DNA from: CBDCWQ01 sp965223435
GTDB lineage: Bacteria > Myxococcota > Kuafuiibacteriia > Kuafuiibacteriales > Kuafuiibacteriaceae
Direction: 5' to 3'
DNA: 64,000 bases
Assembly (NCBI GenBank): GCA_965223435.1
Contig: CBDCWQ010000022.1
Location: forward strand, 1,240,001-1,304,000
The position numbers and the translations under genes are program-made. Below, piece after piece: positions 34,666 through 42,636 of this stretch (positions are counted from its first letter, which is position 1; every line of letters starts with the position of its first letter). Under the pieces are notes generated by a model. That model ran no database searches. It saw nothing but the letters and a program-made list of their open reading frames with translations, and was not told the DNA's origin.

Positions 34666-35547
34666 ATGAAGCGCCACCATCTCATCGCGATTGCCGCCGT
34701 AGGGCTTCTGGTCAATGCGTGCTCCAAATCGGAATCTCCGGAAACACGACGTCAACCAAAAAAGGAAACAGCAAAAGAACCCGCCGTCCCGGTGGAGCTT
34801 ACGAAGCAAGAACCTGCAAAGGCCGAAGATCCCAATGCGGCCGCTGCTGCCGCGATCACAACCAAAGAAGATACAAAACATTTGGCCGCAACCCGAGGCA
34901 ACGTCCCCCCAAAGAAGAAGGAGCCCGCAAAAGTCAACGACAACGCCCCAACGCTGGCCAGCCTTCAGGCGCAACTTAAAAAGGTTTCTTCAGAATCCGC
35001 AGAAGCCACTCCGCCCGTACCCACCGAGCGAAAGTGGAAGAAAAAGACCACCGATTCCGATTCCATTCGTAAGGCCCTTGTCGGAACCAAGGTGAAAACC
35101 GAGAAAAAAGAGGAAATCGAAAAACCAAAGAAAGAAAAAGCCGTCAAGGCGCGAAAGCGAACCACTGTCCCCAGGCGAGAGCCATTAAGAAAGACCCGCG
35201 AAGAGCAAGAACTCGAAGAGGACAGTGGGGCTTTGCCCGATCGCGCGTTCTACAACGCGCTGGCCGACTGGCAGGGCGCCAAGGACTGTCTTCAAGCCTC
35301 GAGAAGACGTGTGCGCTTACGGTCGGGCACCATTCGGGTGCTGTACAAAATTGCGCCCACCGGTCAGGTATTGCGGGTGAAAGCCATTCTGCCCACTGGT
35401 CCGGGTTCGCGAGAGGTCGGTCGATGCATTGAGGCCCAAGCCAAGAAGGTCAAATTCCCAGAATTCGAAGGCACCAAGCCCGCCAAGAAACTCGCCCGCT
35501 TTGTCTGGGTGGACTCCGACACCACCATCAATGTGGTCCGCGACTAA
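34666..35547 (+). CDS. Lipoprotein with AgmX/PglI-like C-terminal domain
   Basis: 293 residues from ATG 34666, 6 bases inside a possible TTG. The signal ends in L-L-V-N-A-C-S. A long Lys/Glu/Pro-rich linker (residues ~25-190) with very high Lys content follows. The last ~90 residues have the TonB-like AgmX/PglI pattern: L-R-S-G-T-I-R-V-L-Y-K-I-A-P-T-G-Q-V, I-L-P-T-G-P-G, C-I-E-A-Q-A-K-K-V-K-F-P. In Myxococcus, AgmX/PglI proteins are linked to gliding motility, but this domain occurs in many envelope proteins, so the role here is open. It has its own promoter region (34406-34665), where TTGCAC and TATTCT sit at a plausible spacing. Confidence 0.8.
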   Translation: MKRHHLIAIAAVGLLVNACSKSESPETRRQPKKETAKEPAVPVELTKQEPAKAEDPNAAAAAAITTKEDTKHLAATRGNVPPKKKEPAKVNDNAPTLASLQAQLKKVSSESAEATPPVPTERKWKKKTTDSDSIRKALVGTKVKTEKKEEIEKPKKEKAVKARKRTTVPRREPLRKTREEQELEEDSGALPDRAFYNALADWQGAKDCLQASRRRVRLRSGTIRVLYKIAPTGQVLRVKAILPTGPGSREVGRCIEAQAKKVKFPEFEGTKPAKKLARFVWVDSDTTINVVRD

Positions 35548-35686
35548 AGAGTACATCTCATAACCACGAGAAAACCACGGATTAGCTGCGTCGACCCCTG
35601 TGCCTCACGAATACCGCAGCCCAAACAAACGCTGGTTCGTCCTTACCGGGCCCGGGCCAAAGTAAGCTCCGGCATGAGCCTACGGC

Positions 35687-36895
35687 TCAGAACTTTTCGA
35701 TGAGCTCCTTTGTGCGGTCATCGAGTCCTTCGAGCTCCTTGGAAAGCCGGCTCTTCTTTTTCTTCTTCTTCTGCGACGGCAGGCGAACTTCCTCTTTTTC
35801 GAGGCCGAAGCCGCCGGCGCCAGCGGACCTTGCACGTCTTCTCGATCGTCTTCGTTTCCTTTTGGGCGGCTCCTGCTTGTCTTCGTCGATTCGCTGGCCC
35901 TTCAATTCAGAAGGAAGGTCCAAAGCTGCGGTGTCGGGCGCATGATCTTGTTGTGCAGTTTTGTCGTCGGTTGCTTTGGGGAACAACAGCGCCACAACTT
36001 CAGCCACTTGAATAGAGGGCTGGCCGAAGCGCCCGACCCGACCGAGAGAGTCGACCGCAAAAATCCTGTCTCTCTTGGGCTTTCGCGCAAACTCCAGGGT
36101 AAAGCTTCCGTCTTTGCCAGGCTCCAACATCTGCCAGTGATCCCCTTCGAGATAGCTGATGCGAGCGGTGGGCCACGTCACACCCCGAATCCAGTAGCCC
36201 TTTGAGTCTTTGCCCCAAGCTTGGAGTTCTAACCGAACCGTAGGCGCAATCCCCAGAGGAGCAAGACGATCGGGGTATAAGATTGCCGTGCGTCCGGGAG
36301 CCAGGCTTTCTGATTGGCCGTTCGGGTTTGTGATCTTAAGCTCCCCGGCGAGAGCAGCAACGACCGTCGAATGGGCACGAACAAGGACACCAAAGGTGTT
36401 GCCAGAGATGACCATGGCCATTGCGGGAACACGGACCTCAAGTGCAACTTTCTCCGAGTGAACCAAAAGCCCCCCCGAAGAGAGCTGTACCCGCGTAGTG
36501 GAATCCACGCGGCTCGCAAGCACATGGGCTCCCCCGAACATTCGAATCCTGGCGCCCGGCGCTTGGAGAACCACCCCTGACTCCGGACGCTCGCCAAGCC
36601 TGAGGGACACAAAGTTGCCAACGCGCTTTTTCGGGACGGCCTTTTCCCAGTTCCCACGAACATTCAGCTCCGCGTCGCCGGCGGCCTGCACAACACCGAA
36701 GGCTGGAGAATGATGCCTGTTGGCCAGTTCGGCAACCTTAGCCGGGGCGCGAGGAAGCGCGCCGGGGCGCACGTACCGAAACGCCTGGCCGGCTCCACCG
36801 CCAAGCACCAAGGCCATTACGAATCCGAGCACCCCCCGCAAAATCACCGCGGCGGAGCTTATGCGGATTCCACCCGCTCCGCCAAGCCAATCCAC
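35687..36895 (-). CDS. FecR-domain protein with basic C-terminal tail
   Basis: 402 residues. One N-terminal hydrophobic segment (V-I-L-R-G-V-L-G-F-V-M-A-L-V-L) anchors or exports it. The FecR-like beta domain follows (V-R-G-N-W-E-K; V-Q-L-S-S-G-G-L-L-V-H; V-I-S-G-N-T-F-G-V-L-V; V-V-A-A-L-A-G-E-L-K-I; L-A-P-G-R-T). A later domain begins L-E-L-Q-A-W. The last ~70 residues carry runs of Lys/Arg (K-R-K-R-R-R-S-R-R-R-A and K-K-K-K-K-K-S-R). FecR domains outside iron signalling are common in Myxococcota as periplasmic sensing or binding domains. There is no sigma factor beside it. Confidence 0.8.
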   Translation of the reverse strand: MDWLGGAGGIRISSAAVILRGVLGFVMALVLGGGAGQAFRYVRPGALPRAPAKVAELANRHHSPAFGVVQAAGDAELNVRGNWEKAVPKKRVGNFVSLRLGERPESGVVLQAPGARIRMFGGAHVLASRVDSTTRVQLSSGGLLVHSEKVALEVRVPAMAMVISGNTFGVLVRAHSTVVAALAGELKITNPNGQSESLAPGRTAILYPDRLAPLGIAPTVRLELQAWGKDSKGYWIRGVTWPTARISYLEGDHWQMLEPGKDGSFTLEFARKPKRDRIFAVDSLGRVGRFGQPSIQVAEVVALLFPKATDDKTAQQDHAPDTAALDLPSELKGQRIDEDKQEPPKRKRRRSRRRARSAGAGGFGLEKEEVRLPSQKKKKKKSRLSKELEGLDDRTKELIEKF

Positions 36896-37012
36896 CAGAA
36901 AACCCCTAGAAACAAGCGAGGCCGCCCCAACGACCGAAGGGAGTCACCGAGGCTCCGCGCGTCGACAAGCGGCGCGCGTGCGATCGAAGTAGGCCTGGGA
37001 TCAGGCTTGGGA

Positions 37013-37432
37013 CTACGCGCCGGACGGGCTCGGCCAGCGTCCCGCAGCGAGGCCCAACAGCCCTGCCGCCAGTGAGAGGACAACCGTGAGTATGAAATAC
37101 CAGGTACCCACGCCCCAAGAACCCGATCTGAACAAGTGGAGCAGATTCTGGTTGAACGTGGAGTAGGTGGTGAGGCCGCCCATGAGGCCGGTGGTCAATC
37201 CCACGCGGAGCCCCGGACTCGAAACTTTCGAGGCCGCGAACCACTCGAAGAGCAGGGCGATCAGGAACGATCCCAAGATGTTCACGATGAGGGTCCCGTA
37301 TGGAAACCCCACACCAAACCATCGTAACGAGACCACCCCCACGAGGTAGCGAGCGCCGGACCCGGCGGCGCCTCCCAAACACACAGCGATGAACTCGATC
37401 AGCACCCCACGGGAGCTCACCCCGCATCGCAT
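37013..37432 (-). CDS. crcB: Fluoride exporter CrcB/FluC
   Basis: 139 residues from ATG 37432, four TM helices. Family motifs present: G-S-G-A-R-Y-L, G-T-L-I-V-N-I-L-G-S-F, and G-L-M-G-G-L-T-T-Y-S-T-F. It works as a dual-topology dimer that exports fluoride. I looked upstream for a fluoride riboswitch and saw none; the upstream bases are shared with the divergent Rieske gene, 14 bases away. Confidence 0.93.
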   Translation of the reverse strand: MRCGVSSRGVLIEFIAVCLGGAAGSGARYLVGVVSLRWFGVGFPYGTLIVNILGSFLIALLFEWFAASKVSSPGLRVGLTTGLMGGLTTYSTFNQNLLHLFRSGSWGVGTWYFILTVVLSLAAGLLGLAAGRWPSPSGA

Positions 37433-37446
37433 CCTACGTCCAGCAA

Positions 37447-38544
37447 ATGCCCCGCAAATCAAAGCGGGGTGTGGTAGGGAGGCCTTTGGCCCTTGGAATG
37501 GACACGACGTCGGCGAAAAAGTTCTCCATCGCGCACATTCGGAAGCACTGGTACATCGCGGCCACCTCCTCCGAATTGCGGGATCGACCGCTCGCACGAA
37601 GCATACTTGGCGTCCCGTTGGTCATTTTTCGCAGCGAAAACGGTCCTGCCGCCCTTTTGGATCGCTGCGCTCACCGCAACGCCCCGTTGTCGCTCGGGCG
37701 CATCAGCGACAGCCATCTGGTTTGCGCCTACCACGGCTGGGCATTCGATCACGACGGGATCTGCCAAAAAATTCCGGCCCTTTGCGGCCCCCAGACCGGC
37801 AAGGCGAGACGTGTCCCCCGCTTCTTGGCGAAGGAACAGGACGGTTACATCTGGGTGTATCTCGAGGCCGACAGCACCCCCTCCGTCGAGCCTTTTCGTC
37901 CCCCCGAAATCTCGAACAAGCGCTACTCGACCGTCCGCTACGAATCGGAGTTTGACGGGACCTTGCACGCCACGCTCGAGAACATCTTGGACGTTCCCCA
38001 CACCCCTTTTGTGCACCGCGGCTTGTTTCGGGGCGCTACGAGAAACCCCATCGACGCGGTGGTGCGCCGAGGCCACAACCGGGTTGAAGCGGAGTTCATC
38101 GGGGAGCCGAGACCTTCCGGAGTGGTGGGCCGCCTCTTGGCCCCTGGAGGCGGCATTGTGACCCACTTTGATCGGTTCTTCCTGCCTTCAGTCGCGCAGG
38201 TCGAATACAAGCTCGGTGACGCCAGCCACATCATCGTCAACAGCATCCTGACCCCGGTCTCGGATTTCCTCACCAAGCTCTACGCGGTCGTCAGCTTCCG
38301 TACCCGGCTGCCGGCATTTGCCGTCAAGCTGGTGGTGATGCCTTTGGCCAAAGCTATTCTTAAGCAAGATAAGGTCATTCTTAGGAAGCAACTCGATAAC
38401 CTCGAGCGCTTCGGCGGCGAACGGTACGTTTCCACCGAAGTCGATCTTCTGGGCCCTCATATTTGGCGACTGCTCAAAAAAGCCGAACGGGGTGATACCA
38501 CCTCGGAGTCACCCACCGAGGAGCGTGTACAGCTTCTCGCTTAG
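37447..38544 (+). CDS. Rieske 2Fe-2S aromatic-ring-hydroxylating-type oxygenase
   Basis: 365 residues (ATG 37447; a second ATG at 37498 is possible and leaves more room for crcB control). Rieske ligands: C-A-H-R-N-A-P-L then C-A-Y-H-G-W. A PaO/RO-type catalytic domain follows, with the mononuclear-iron triad E-N-I-L-D-V-P-H-T-P-F-V-H. Relatives include oxygenases of chlorophyll, sterol and betaine metabolism (DUF5914/VanA type). A hydrophobic C-terminal stretch (F-A-V-K-L-V-V-M-P-L-A-K-A-I-L) may associate with membranes. No reductase gene is nearby. Substrate unknown. Confidence 0.9.
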   Translation: MPRKSKRGVVGRPLALGMDTTSAKKFSIAHIRKHWYIAATSSELRDRPLARSILGVPLVIFRSENGPAALLDRCAHRNAPLSLGRISDSHLVCAYHGWAFDHDGICQKIPALCGPQTGKARRVPRFLAKEQDGYIWVYLEADSTPSVEPFRPPEISNKRYSTVRYESEFDGTLHATLENILDVPHTPFVHRGLFRGATRNPIDAVVRRGHNRVEAEFIGEPRPSGVVGRLLAPGGGIVTHFDRFFLPSVAQVEYKLGDASHIIVNSILTPVSDFLTKLYAVVSFRTRLPAFAVKLVVMPLAKAILKQDKVILRKQLDNLERFGGERYVSTEVDLLGPHIWRLLKKAERGDTTSESPTEERVQLLA

Positions 38545-38721
38545 CCTTAGACCCCATCGGCACAGAATTCTGCAGATCTCAACCGCTCTGGGCTTGTATC
38601 AAAGTACGCACTTCTTGAAATTCTCATCTCTTTGCGGAGGGTTTAGACTTCAGCCCAGAAGTTTTCTGTTCCCATGGACGGCGTCAAACCTCCTATCGAC
38701 TTTTTTCGAGACCAAAAAGAG

Positions 38722-38743
38722 CCCAAAGTGGAAAATATATGCG
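38722..38743 (+). repeat. Direct repeat, copy 1
   Basis: CC(C/T)AAAGTGGAAAATATAT(G/A)CG occurs here and at 38861-38882 with two mismatches in 22 bases, 139 bases apart. The core AAAGTGGAAAATATAT is identical. Its AT-rich nature and spacing suit a protein-binding site or duplicated insertion boundary. Confidence 0.7.
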
Positions 38744-38860
38744 GGTTTACAAGGTAACACTGTGACGTGATTCAAATACCAGAGATAGAACCAATGCGTA
38801 GGCATCTGTTTTCAGGTATATTTTCTCAGTTTGCCCCATTTTCTGACACTGGAAAACATG

Positions 38861-38882
38861 CCTAAAGTGGAAAATATATACG
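38861..38882 (+). repeat. Direct repeat, copy 2
   Basis: Second copy of the 22-base repeat described at 38722; it lies downstream of a T-rich stretch in the same gene-free region. Confidence 0.7.
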
Positions 38883-38974
38883 TATTAACCACTATACGAT
38901 CACGATACAAGGATTCGCTCCAACTAAGCTCGTATAGCCTTTTGCTCTAGCCCCGGCGGACTACTGTCGTACTA

Positions 38975-38992
38975 ACCCTGCAAGCAGGGTTC
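38975..38992. promoter_or_regulatory. Perfect palindrome AACCCTGC-AA-GCAGGGTT
   Basis: An 8-bp stem with a 2-base centre. No T-run follows on either strand, so it is not a typical intrinsic terminator; an operator site or a small RNA hairpin is possible. Confidence 0.5.
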
Positions 38993-39135
38993 ACGAAAGC
39001 CAATCCTTGTCGCCACGTGAAAGCGAATCTTTGCCATCAGGCGAGCCCGAAACGTGCATTTTGACTGCCAGAACTGCAAGGCGAGCGATGCTGGATGGGT
39101 CCTCTACTTCTGCGCTCAAAGTGGGCGGATGAGCG

Positions 39136-41379
39136 CTACCGTCCCTCGAGCCATCGGCGTGCCGCTTCGACGTCGGGCCTTGAGCGTTCAGTTTTCACGT
39201 AGCGCTCAAGATGTTGGCGGGCGGCCGGCAGTTCACGGCTCACCAAGACCATGGCGAGGGCCTTGTGGCAGGCGGGGAGGTCACTCAGCTCAATGCAATC
39301 ACCGAGCTTCTGCTCTGCAGCGGCGAACTCTTGGCTACGCATGTGCCCACGCGCACGAATCAAAAGCCGATACCCTCTCTGGATGTCATCGGCCAAGGGC
39401 TCGCCAGCGCCTCGGTATTGGTAAGCGACCAAACCCGCTGGCGGCACGGACTTTGAGTTTGCGGAAGGCGTCAACAGCCATTGGCCAATCAGCACCGCCG
39501 CAACCGTGGCGAAAAACGCCGCCACAAAATAGAAAACGGCCTGGGGCCGCCCCGAAACAACGGCCCTCAGGCGTTGATACACCGACTGCCCCCCAAGACC
39601 CTTACGGATCAAAGGCTCGCTGTCGGCTGACAGATCATCGGTCGCTTGGGCGGCAACCTCGGGGACCAGGTTGGCCGCTTTCGCTTTCTTCGATGGAATC
39701 GGTTCATCAAACGGATTGGGCGCAGGCTTCGCATCGCCGAAGGGAAAGGGCTTCGCCGACCGAGAAGCCTCACTGGTGGCCTCCGCGAGAAGCGAAATAG
39801 GGTAAGCACCGGTAAGTCCACTGTTCCCCATGCTTTTGTACGGCTCCAGAAAAGACTCAATCGTGTGAAGGGCATTCTCTCTGGGACCTGATTTCGGTGT
39901 GGGTTTCCCATCCTCGGCATCAGCGGCACCAAACTGGGGTTCCGCAGCAACCCTTGCGTGCAGGTGGGCGCGTATGGCTCGGAAATCTTCGGCTTCAGAA
40001 TCTTCGTCCTCTGGCAGGGTACGATCGGGGCCTTCTTCCGGTTCTTCGGATCCCACTCCAAGGGCTCCACCCCCGGTAGAAAAGCCGCTTTCCGTGAGTT
40101 CATCACAGGCCAGCGCGCCCTCCACGTCGGCGAGTGGCAAATTTTCTCCTGGTCCCGACGCCGAACGTTCATCGAAAGCGCCAGAGGCCTCTACGTCTGC
40201 AAACGGCAAACCTTCACCTGGAGTAGACGACGCCGGATGTTCCTCAAAAGAGCCCGAGTCCTCGGCACTCAAACCCTCGCCCGGTGACGACAATGACGAT
40301 CGCTCATCAAAAGCGCCCGAGGCGTCGACGTCCGCAAACGGCGAACCTTCACCCGGTGACGACAATGACGATCGCGCATCGAAAGCGCCCGAGGCGTCGA
40401 CGTCCGCAAACGGCAAACCTTCGCCAGGCGTAGACGCTGACGGAGGTGGGCCAAAGCCGCGCGAAGCCTCCGCTTCCGCATCCAGCCCGTCTTGATCCAA
40501 AGACGACGCCAACGAACGCATGTCGGAAGCCAATCCGAGTTCTGGTTCTGGAGCAGACCAAAATCGTTCAGACGACGACCTCGAACCTTGTTCTGTCGAT
40601 GCAAGCGACGCCGAAGAAACAGCCGAGCCCCGCCGGTGTGAAGCAATCGAGGTCGGGGCGTCGGCGATCAATCCGTGCCGATCCGAACCGGGCTGCGAGA
40701 CACCCCTCACGGGCTCAATCGAGGTCGGAGCATCGGCGATCAACCCGTGTCTGCCCGAAGACGACGGCGACCGACGACGGTCAGAAGACGAAGCCTCGCT
40801 ATCGGCGATCGGCCGCTGTTGGCCCGAAGACGACGGCGACCGACGACGGTCAGAAGACGAAGCCTCGCTATCGGCGATCGGCCGCTGTTGGCCCGAAGAT
40901 GACGGCGACCGACGACGGTCAGAGGACGAAGCCTCGCTATCGGCGATCTGCCGCTGTTGGCCCGAAGATGACACCGACCGACGACGGTCGGAAGACGAAG
41001 CCTCGGCATCCGCGATCGGCGGCTGTCGACCCGAAGATGACGCAGACCCGCGCGCCGCAAACGAGGCTTCTACGTCGGCAATGGGGAGCTTTTTGCCATG
41101 GACTGAAGAATAGTTGGGTCGGGGTGTGAGCGCGCTAGGCAAACCGGAAGGAAGCGTACACTCGTCTGGGGGGGGCAGCAACGGCGGCGGAGCTGATGGC
41201 TCCAACAGATCATCGGTGCTTGGCATGCACATCGTTTGATCCTGGGTTATCTCTGCCTCAGCGAGCGCTCGTTTGAGGGCCTCGGGCACCAAACGCCCTT
41301 CGGGGCCGCCATTGAGGCTCCCCGTCGTATCCTTTGTATCTTCCATGACTTTCCCTGAAGCATCCATCACCAGCCCCAT
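39136..41379 (-). CDS. Repeat-rich single-TM protein with C-terminal TPR-like region
   Basis: 747 residues. After ~90 residues come two sets of repeats: about five 23-residue units (I-A-D-S-E-A-S-S-S-D-R-R-R-S-P-S-S-S-G-Q) and then about six 22-residue units (L-P-F-A-D-V-D-A-S-G-A-F-D-E-R-S-S). Both are built on the same core, (I/F)-A-D-x-(E/D)-A-S, so one probably derives from the other. Then comes an acidic part, a TM helix (A-V-F-Y-F-V-A-A-F-F-A-T-V-A-A-V-L-I-G) near residue 620, and a ~100-residue periplasmic end with two helical hairpins (Y-R-L-L-I-R-A-R-G-H-M; A-C-H-K-A-L-A-M-V-L) like TPRs. This topology, a long cytoplasmic disordered repeat region plus TM plus TPR, suggests a polar or envelope scaffold. 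No family name. Confidence 0.75.
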   Translation of the reverse strand: MGLVMDASGKVMEDTKDTTGSLNGGPEGRLVPEALKRALAEAEITQDQTMCMPSTDDLLEPSAPPPLLPPPDECTLPSGLPSALTPRPNYSSVHGKKLPIADVEASFAARGSASSSGRQPPIADAEASSSDRRRSVSSSGQQRQIADSEASSSDRRRSPSSSGQQRPIADSEASSSDRRRSPSSSGQQRPIADSEASSSDRRRSPSSSGRHGLIADAPTSIEPVRGVSQPGSDRHGLIADAPTSIASHRRGSAVSSASLASTEQGSRSSSERFWSAPEPELGLASDMRSLASSLDQDGLDAEAEASRGFGPPPSASTPGEGLPFADVDASGAFDARSSLSSPGEGSPFADVDASGAFDERSSLSSPGEGLSAEDSGSFEEHPASSTPGEGLPFADVEASGAFDERSASGPGENLPLADVEGALACDELTESGFSTGGGALGVGSEEPEEGPDRTLPEDEDSEAEDFRAIRAHLHARVAAEPQFGAADAEDGKPTPKSGPRENALHTIESFLEPYKSMGNSGLTGAYPISLLAEATSEASRSAKPFPFGDAKPAPNPFDEPIPSKKAKAANLVPEVAAQATDDLSADSEPLIRKGLGGQSVYQRLRAVVSGRPQAVFYFVAAFFATVAAVLIGQWLLTPSANSKSVPPAGLVAYQYRGAGEPLADDIQRGYRLLIRARGHMRSQEFAAAEQKLGDCIELSDLPACHKALAMVLVSRELPAARQHLERYVKTERSRPDVEAARRWLEGR
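40754..41060 (-). repeat. 69-bp in-frame tandem repeat, 4-5 copies
   Basis: Units begin at 40754, 40823, 40892, 40961 and 41030, exactly 69 bases apart, with only a few differences between the middle copies. Such high identity points to recent duplication, and the copy number probably varies between strains. A second, more diverged repeat of about 66 bp lies at roughly 40120-40440 in the same gene. Confidence 0.9.
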
Positions 41380-41784
41380 GTTGTCCCGAGCACCCGCAAG
41401 CGCTTTGGCGCAAAAAAAACCGAACGGGCACTAAAGTTCGCAACTAAACAACAGACCGAAGAGATCTATCAACACCTACTTGTACTCTCTTGTAGGTCGA
41501 TCCTAGGCAGATCCCGCGTGTCAATCGGTAACAATGGCGTGTCGGTTTGGTGGCACCCCAATGGAACCCGACTGCAAAAATGTCTGATTCTGAGAAACAA
41601 AAGAGAGGCTGGGCGTCGATTGGGCCCCTGCCAGTGGGGAGTCGGTAACAATTCGGTGGCGAGCTTCGGATTCACTTCCTGCCCTTTCGATCAGTTCGCG
41701 CCCCGCACCCCAGCCGCCTGATGTGGATAAACATCCTACCTTTGACGATGGGTTCTGGCCAGCACAAACTCGACAACACCGAGC
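41380..41784. other. Intergenic region between divergent genes
   Basis: About 400 bases that should carry the promoters of the repeat protein (minus) and the HAD phosphatase (plus). TCGGTAACAAT occurs twice (41525 and 41642), possibly a pair of binding sites. No coding potential seen. Confidence 0.4.
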
Positions 41785-42579
41785 ATGTTGCCCATCTCCC
41801 AGCTTCCGCACGCCGATGAAATTCACACGCTGTTCACCGACATCGATGACACGATGACCGACCACGGCCGGCTCAGTTCACCGACGTACGAAGCGCTGTG
41901 GGCCCTTTATGAACGGGGGATGCACGTCGTTCCCGTGACCGGAAGACCAGCCGGCTGGTGCGATCACATTGCCCGAACGTGGCCGGTTTCGGGAATCATC
42001 GGCGAAAATGGCGCCTTCTATTTTTACCTCAACCGCCAACAAAACAAACTTATGAGTAGGTTCTTGCTTGAGCCTGATGAGCGCTCTGAGCTCCAATCCA
42101 GATTGTCCGCGTTGCGAACCCAAATCCTTCGCGAAGTCCCCGGTGCCCGTGTCGCCTCCGACCAACCCTACCGCATCCACGATCTCGCCATCGACTTTGC
42201 CGAAGACATCCCCCGCCTCCCAAAAACCGACATTGATCGCATCGTCGCCATTTTTGAGGCCGCAGGCGCCACCGCCAAAGTAAGCTCCATCCACGTCAAC
42301 GGCTGGTTCGGAGACTACAGCAAAGTCGAAATGAGCCGTACCTTCGCTCATGAACAACTCTCTCAAGATCTGGATACCCCCCAAGGACAACGCCAATCCG
42401 CATACGTCGGAGACTCCCCCAACGATGAACCCGCTTTCGCTTTCTTCGAAAACGCCATCGGCGTGGCCAATATCCAAGACTTCGCCGCAACCCTCAAACA
42501 CCCCCCAAAATACGTCACCCATGCCCAAAGCGGCGCTGGCTTCGTCGAAGTCGCCACCCACCTTCTCAAAAACCGTTGA
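41785..42579 (+). CDS. HAD-IIB family phosphatase
   Basis: 264 residues. HAD motifs: D-I-D-D-T-M-T-D (I, nucleophile and acid), V-T-G-R-P-A-G (II) and G-D-S-P-N-D (IV). The cap and core order matches the Cof/sucrose-phosphatase/mannosyl-3-phosphoglycerate-phosphatase branch, which acts on sugar phosphates. The exact substrate cannot be told. It stands alone, convergent with the sulfur fusion gene downstream. Confidence 0.88.
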   Translation: MLPISQLPHADEIHTLFTDIDDTMTDHGRLSSPTYEALWALYERGMHVVPVTGRPAGWCDHIARTWPVSGIIGENGAFYFYLNRQQNKLMSRFLLEPDERSELQSRLSALRTQILREVPGARVASDQPYRIHDLAIDFAEDIPRLPKTDIDRIVAIFEAAGATAKVSSIHVNGWFGDYSKVEMSRTFAHEQLSQDLDTPQGQRQSAYVGDSPNDEPAFAFFENAIGVANIQDFAATLKHPPKYVTHAQSGAGFVEVATHLLKNR

Positions 42580-42636
42580 CGGTCTTGACGAAAACTGCGG
42601 CCGAAGCCCCCTTAAACATTTCGGGCCGCGTTCACG

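Larger units (their letters stand above)
38545..39135. other. Long AT-richer intergenic region with direct repeats and a palindrome
   Basis: Nearly 600 bases between convergent genes, so it should not be needed for promoters of either. It is AT-richer than its flanks. I see a 22-bp direct repeat (38722-38743 and 38861-38882) and a perfect palindrome at 38975-38992. No open frame looks real. A small RNA, attachment site or decayed gene is possible. Confidence 0.5.

Noticed and set aside
37433..37600. Fluoride riboswitch before crcB
   Set aside because: I looked for the conserved pseudoknot pattern and did not see it, and the bases code for the Rieske protein on the other strand.
38975..38992. 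Palindrome as an intrinsic terminator
   Set aside because: No T-run on either side and it lies over 400 bases beyond the Rieske stop.
40754..41060. CRISPR array
   Set aside because: The regular 69-bp spacing has no unique spacers; the whole unit repeats and is in frame within a coding gene.
40446..41129. Long open frame on the plus strand over the repeat protein
   Set aside because: It is an antisense by-product of the 69-bp repeats: the unit length is a multiple of three, so a stop-free frame repeats itself. The minus frame has the TM helix and ordinary protein features.
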